From: an archaeon
GTDB taxonomy: Archaea > Thermoproteota > QMWL01
Assembly: GCA_003661605.2 (NCBI GenBank)
Contig: QMWL02000020.1
Coordinates: 1-9,720 of the forward strand
Direction: 5' to 3'
Length of the DNA: 9,720 nt
How positions within the stretch are numbered: position 1 is the first letter of the stretch; each line of letters starts with the position of its first letter. The position numbers and the translations under genes were made by a program. Under the pieces are notes generated by a model, which saw only the letters and a program-made list of their open reading frames with translations, had not been told where the DNA came from and did no database searches. Below are positions 6,156 through 9,720 of this stretch, piece by piece.

Positions 6156-9100
6156 ATGCTTACCTTTAAAACACGCCTTCAGAGTATCCTGGTGTACCGC
6201 ACCTCACTACTCGCTGCTCTCGGTCTTCTACTCATATTCGTACTTCTCCTCAATCCTCACTCAGTCCGCGGTCAGTATACACCACACCCTCCCATCCTGA
6301 TAACGCACGATGACAACTTCACTCAATACGGGTTTCCAGGAAGCGGGACGCTCGACGACCCCTACATCATCGAAGGCTGGGAAATCAACTCAACCCTCTG
6401 CCCCGCTATCAACGTAACAGATCCCGACGGCTCGAGCATAACCAAGTACTTCATAATCAGAAACTGCTACCTGTGGGGCAACAACAGCAATCCGGGAGTC
6501 TTCTTATCTAACGTAGCAACGTGCCTCTCCATTCAAGGCTTACAGCTTGAAAACCACACCCATGGTATCCGTTTAGAGAATTCAGCAAACGTCTCCATTG
6601 TTGCATGTACAGTCATCAACTGTGATTACGGGATTTTCGCAAAGTCCTGTACCGCTTGCTACTTCTCCCTAGTCGACATACGAACCTGTCTTAATGGTAT
6701 CAACATAGAATACGGTTCTAAGAATCGTGTGGAAGGGGTTCGGATAGAAGTGTCAAACTTCGGCGTTTATGCCTTCTCTACGTTCTCAAACCGATTACAT
6801 GATGCTCAAATTACCGCTGGACAGCGTGCGATCTTCCTATGGAACGCTAGAAACTGCTCTATCGTCAACGTTACCGCTAGCGCTTCGTTCTGTGTATGGC
6901 TCGGCTACAACTGCGCCAAAACCGTGGTTACTAACTGCTCACTACTTCCTACCAGTACTGGCGTATACCAATCTGCTGGTGGCGAAGTTACTTACATCGG
7001 GAACAACATTACAGGTGGGAGAGATGGTTTCCGCATAGTTAGCGGTAGCATCGTAACTCAGTTGGTCAACAATACATGCCTGATAAACAATACTGTGTCT
7101 GGCATTGAAAACTATGGGATTTACATCTCTGGCACTACTAACCTGCGCGCGGGCAACATCACTCTCTACGAAAACGTGGTTCAGGGAGGTTCTGAGGGGT
7201 TGGTCCTAAAGCATCTAGACCGCGTCTCTCTTTCAAACGACACTATAATGGACGCTGGTTTACACGGACTTGTTATCGACAACTGTACTCGATCGCAGGT
7301 AGCACACTGCATCCTAATCGACTCCTACATAGGGGTTTTGATAAACGGCAGTAGCTCGCTTCTCTTCTATGACAACCTGTTCTCTAACACTAACAACGTT
7401 CTATCGTACGGCGATTGCTACGATATTTCGTGGAGCACAGAACTCGCTTCTAAGCCTAACATCGTAGGCGGTCCTTATTCAGGCGGTAACTACTGGAGCG
7501 ACTACCCCAATCAGGGGCAACAACGCTGTGATGCAAACGGTGATGGAATCGGAGATGCTGCCTTTACCGTAAACGCCTCCGCTGGATGGGTTGACTCCTA
7601 CCCACTCGTCGTATGGGTGGCAATAACTTCACCTACTAACAACTCTATCACAACCTCCTCCCTCGTACGAGTTTACTGGAGCACTCCTATTTCAAACTCT
7701 CACATCCTTAGCTTCTTCTGCTATGCAAACGAGAGCTTCGCTGGTGAATTTCCACCAACGACACGTAACTGTTCTGTAGACACAGGCTCTGGCTGGTGGG
7801 CTATCCGCGTCGTAATGCAGCACTACGTGCCTAGCACGTACTGGCGTTACAACTTCACCGCTTCTACTCTCGTTGGAGTAGACCTACTTCCTCCCTCGAT
7901 CTCTATTCTCTCTCCTTCAAACGGTAGCGCTCTCCCTGTAGATCACCCTGTTATCTACTGGACCGCCTCGGACGACACACGCATCGACGGATTTTCAGTA
8001 CTAGTTTCTAACTCTACGTGGTCGAGTGGGTGGATGGATGTCGGCTGCATGTCTTACATATACGTAGGCTGGCTTACAGAAGGCGAGTACTCTGCTACGA
8101 TTCGTGCAGTTGACGCGGCGGGACGCTTCAGTAGTGTAATCGTCTCCTTCTTCGTCGATAAAACTGCCCCCTACCTCTCTATCTTATCCCCCTCTCCCTA
8201 CGCTACGGTTGGAACCTCGTCGGTGGAGGTCGTGTGGTATGCTGCGGACACGTCTCCTACCTTCTACGCGCTGTTCCTCGACGGTAACCTAGGTTTCTCA
8301 GGAAACGATACCACCTACACGCTCACCGATCTTACCGATGGGTGGCACATTCTCGCAGTAACTGCTACCGATGCGGCTGGCAACGCTGCACGCACGTGGA
8401 TCGAGTTCCTAGTCGATACAACACCTCCTGAGCTGCTGATTCTCTATCCAACGCAGAACGCTTTTCTCAACACCGCAACCATTACTGTAGCTTGGACAGC
8501 AAGCGATCCTCTAAGCGGCATAGCGTACTACCAGATTAGCATCGACGGAGGTTCTTGGATAAACGTAGGATCGCTCACCAGCTATACCGTTACACTACCT
8601 GATGGCCTGCATACCGTAACTGTACGCGCCTACGATAACGCAGGTCACGTTGCAACTGCTTGCACGTCCTTTACTGTGGATACCGTGCCTCCCCAGGTTA
8701 CCATCTCTCATCCCACCGAAGGATCCATTCTATCCTACAACCGTGTACGTATCGAATGGACGGTCAGCGATTTGGACGGTATCGTAAGCGTTCAGCTCCG
8801 CATAGACGGTGGTCAGTGGATGGATGTCACCCACACTACAAATCATACGGTTACGCTAGCTGACGGACAGCACGAGGTTGCGATCCGTGCAATCGATTCA
8901 GCGGGGAACGTCGCTGTAACATCAGTATCCTTCTCCATAGACACAGTACCGCCCTCAGTTACAATAACATATCCAGAAGAACACGCTGTTCTTCAAACAG
9001 CTACTGTACTTGTTACGTGGAACGTATCTGATCTGAACCTCGATCACGTCGAAGTGCGTGTTGACGAACAGCTTGTGTTCTCAGGAAGCGGTACGGGGGT

Positions 9101-9308
9101 GCTCCTCCACCTAGAACCTGGTACTCACACTATTCAGGTGATTGCTTTCGATAGAGCTGGTAATACTGCGGTGGATCAGGTAGAGTTTGAAGTTCTAGGA
9201 CCGCGAAGAGATGTAGTTCCCGTAGTTCTTGCGTCCCTCGCTCTCGTTACTGCTCTCGTCGCTGCCATCTACGCTGCATATTCGCGGAAAGCCTTACGCT
9301 TACAGTAG
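6156..9308 (+). CDS. NosD-like beta-helix surface protein with six Ig-like repeats and C-terminal anchor
   Basis: Complete gene, 1050 residues from the ATG. A signal peptide (hydrophobic core about 17-32, likely cleavage near HSVRGQ, about 40) precedes YIIEGWEIN, a hallmark of the first beta-helix rung in archaeal NosD-like proteins. Short Asn/Cys/Ile-rich rungs run to about residue 430 and close with GGPYSGGNYWSDY (438-450) and DANGDGIGDAAF, a likely calcium-binding cap. Six Ig-like repeats start near 488, 580, 672, 758, 846 and 934, and a membrane helix (about 1019-1040) with a weakly basic tail follows. Beta-helix domains of this type often bind or process polysaccharide, but no catalytic residues can be assigned here. 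Domain order matches gene 1. An alternative start is the in-frame GTG at 6192 (residue 13), which keeps the signal peptide and would fit a leaderless mRNA from TTTAAAA at 6165. The ATG at 6156 has only a weak ribosome binding site. Confidence 0.94.
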   Translation: MLTFKTRLQSILVYRTSLLAALGLLLIFVLLLNPHSVRGQYTPHPPILITHDDNFTQYGFPGSGTLDDPYIIEGWEINSTLCPAINVTDPDGSSITKYFIIRNCYLWGNNSNPGVFLSNVATCLSIQGLQLENHTHGIRLENSANVSIVACTVINCDYGIFAKSCTACYFSLVDIRTCLNGINIEYGSKNRVEGVRIEVSNFGVYAFSTFSNRLHDAQITAGQRAIFLWNARNCSIVNVTASASFCVWLGYNCAKTVVTNCSLLPTSTGVYQSAGGEVTYIGNNITGGRDGFRIVSGSIVTQLVNNTCLINNTVSGIENYGIYISGTTNLRAGNITLYENVVQGGSEGLVLKHLDRVSLSNDTIMDAGLHGLVIDNCTRSQVAHCILIDSYIGVLINGSSSLLFYDNLFSNTNNVLSYGDCYDISWSTELASKPNIVGGPYSGGNYWSDYPNQGQQRCDANGDGIGDAAFTVNASAGWVDSYPLVVWVAITSPTNNSITTSSLVRVYWSTPISNSHILSFFCYANESFAGEFPPTTRNCSVDTGSGWWAIRVVMQHYVPSTYWRYNFTASTLVGVDLLPPSISILSPSNGSALPVDHPVIYWTASDDTRIDGFSVLVSNSTWSSGWMDVGCMSYIYVGWLTEGEYSATIRAVDAAGRFSSVIVSFFVDKTAPYLSILSPSPYATVGTSSVEVVWYAADTSPTFYALFLDGNLGFSGNDTTYTLTDLTDGWHILAVTATDAAGNAARTWIEFLVDTTPPELLILYPTQNAFLNTATITVAWTASDPLSGIAYYQISIDGGSWINVGSLTSYTVTLPDGLHTVTVRAYDNAGHVATACTSFTVDTVPPQVTISHPTEGSILSYNRVRIEWTVSDLDGIVSVQLRIDGGQWMDVTHTTNHTVTLADGQHEVAIRAIDSAGNVAVTSVSFSIDTVPPSVTITYPEEHAVLQTATVLVTWNVSDLNLDHVEVRVDEQLVFSGSGTGVLLHLEPGTHTIQVIAFDRAGNTAVDQVEFEVLGPRRDVVPVVLASLALVTALVAAIYAAYSRKALRLQ
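6165..6171. promoter_or_regulatory. TATA-like TTTAAAA at the divergent junction of genes 3 and 4
   Basis: Read on the minus strand this is TTTTAAA, centred 38 bp before the GTG of the UPF0282 gene, the same TATA-to-start distance as gene 2. It lies inside codons 4-6 of the divergent gene 4 as annotated. Its core TTTAAA is self-complementary, so it could also act on the plus strand, where a transcript would begin near 6194, next to an in-frame GTG at 6192. No better TATA box for gene 4 is visible between 6080 and 6156. Confidence 0.45.
7617..9197 (+). repeat. Six tandem Ig-like repeats of gene 4
   Basis: The units are about 84-92 residues, most linked by DTTPP or DTVPP. Repeats 3-5 keep a typical core of DGWHxL-like or DGLHTV-like strand, then a DAAGN-type turn. 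Repeat 1 is the most diverged and lacks that turn. Repeats 4 and 5 share the IDGGSW/IDGGQW strand and are the most alike, suggesting the later duplication within this array. None is close enough to the gene 1 and 2 repeats to suggest recent exchange with them. Confidence 0.85.
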
Positions 9309-9665
9309 CTACCGCTGCCGTTTCTTTAGCTGCTCTGTAACGTACTCCCAGAACACCCGCTTCTCGATTTCCGCGCGCGCGTCGTAGTTAAAGAAGGGGC
9401 AGCTGCGGAAGTCCGCGCTACAGAAGTTCTTAACCAGGTCCTCTCCCAGCATTACCTCGTCCCTCCACTTGATGCACCGGATAACGCGACCGAACTCGAA
9501 GCTCCGCTTAAGCGTCCGGTACTGCTCCGGCGTTAGCTCAATGAGCGGATGCCCTGCATAGATGCGGATCGGACCATCATATTCTATACCGCGTCGACGA
9601 AGGTACTCGCGGATCTGCTGCTCTTTTTCCGCCGAGTACACGAAGTCCATCAGAACTACCCGCAC
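9309..9665 (-). CDS. Small archaeal protein of unknown function
   Basis: I do not recognise this family. From GTG 9665 it has 118 residues, is highly charged, and has no signal peptide or membrane segment, so it is probably cytoplasmic. The N-terminal half alternates strand-like (VRVVLMDFVY, PIRIYAG) and helical (EKEQQIREYLRRR) segments, hinting at a small alpha/beta fold. The C-terminal half has three Cys, including FCSADFRSCPFF, which might bind metal, and ends in a charged helix. The frame also runs up to a TTG at 9689 (126 residues). I prefer GTG 9665: AGGGAG (9680-9675) lies 9 bases before it, and a TATA-like GGTATAAG (9697-9704) would start transcription inside the TTG version. ATG 9650 is a third option. 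Its stop codon touches that of gene 4. Confidence 0.72.
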   Translation of the reverse strand: MRVVLMDFVYSAEKEQQIREYLRRRGIEYDGPIRIYAGHPLIELTPEQYRTLKRSFEFGRVIRCIKWRDEVMLGEDLVKNFCSADFRSCPFFNYDARAEIEKRVFWEYVTEQLKKRQR

Positions 9666-9696
9666 CTTCTGCCGCTCCCTACTCGACAACTCCCCG

Positions 9697-9702
9697 CTTA
9701 TA
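9697..9702 (-). promoter_or_regulatory. TATA-like element of the small gene
   Basis: TATAAG on the minus strand lies about 35 bp before GTG 9665, similar to the 38-39 bp seen for genes 2 and 3. It is within 10 bp of the alternative TTG, which argues against that start. The element is short, and the upstream flank is cut by the window edge. Confidence 0.35.
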
Positions 9703-9720
9703 CCCTATCTTCCTTAAGAA

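Noticed and set aside
781..9197. Repeated units as a CRISPR array or recent tandem DNA repeats
   Set aside because: The periodicity (~270 bp) is that of protein domains; units are diverged at nucleotide level and there are no uniform short repeats with spacers.

Overview
The window looks archaeal. It has TATA-type promoter elements rather than bacterial -35/-10 pairs, GTG starts, a UPF0282-family metallo-beta-lactamase-fold protein (an archaeal family), and large secreted proteins of the archaeal NosD-like beta-helix plus Ig-like-repeat type. Those proteins are rich in N-x-S/T sequons and end in one membrane helix with a short basic tail. Base composition is near 50% GC, except in part of the second gene. 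I cannot place the organism below domain level.

Layout: (1) 1-2811, + strand, a 5'-truncated surface protein made of beta-helix, seven Ig-like repeats and a C-terminal membrane anchor. (2) 2812-3126, a 315-bp gap holding a terminator for gene 1 and the promoter of gene 2, with a perfect 15-bp palindrome just after the TATA box. (3) 3127-5022, + strand, a surface protein with an N-terminal membrane segment, an AT-rich jelly-roll-like module, three Ig-like repeats closely related to those of gene 1, and a C-terminal anchor. (4) 5165-6130, - strand, the UPF0282 protein, convergent with gene 2. (5) 6156-9308, + strand, a complete surface protein with signal peptide, beta-helix, six Ig-like repeats and C-terminal anchor, starting only 25 bp from the divergent UPF0282 gene. 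(6) 9309-9665 (possibly to 9689), - strand, a small unrecognised protein whose stop codon abuts that of gene 5 with no base between.

Three of the five genes are modular, probably glycosylated cell-surface proteins anchored by a C-terminal helix. In each, a variable distal module (beta-helix or jelly roll) sits on a stalk of Ig-like domains next to the membrane. This fits envelope, adhesion or polysaccharide-binding roles, but nothing fixes the ligand. The UPF0282 and small genes look cytoplasmic and share no obvious pathway with them. Gene orientations (+, +, -, +, -) rule out one operon.

The most notable points are the mosaic build of gene 2 (foreign-looking N-terminal half joined to a copy of the local Ig/anchor half), the palindromic operator candidate at its promoter, and the very tight divergent and convergent junctions. 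I did not find a convincing new defence, mobile or RNA-guided system.
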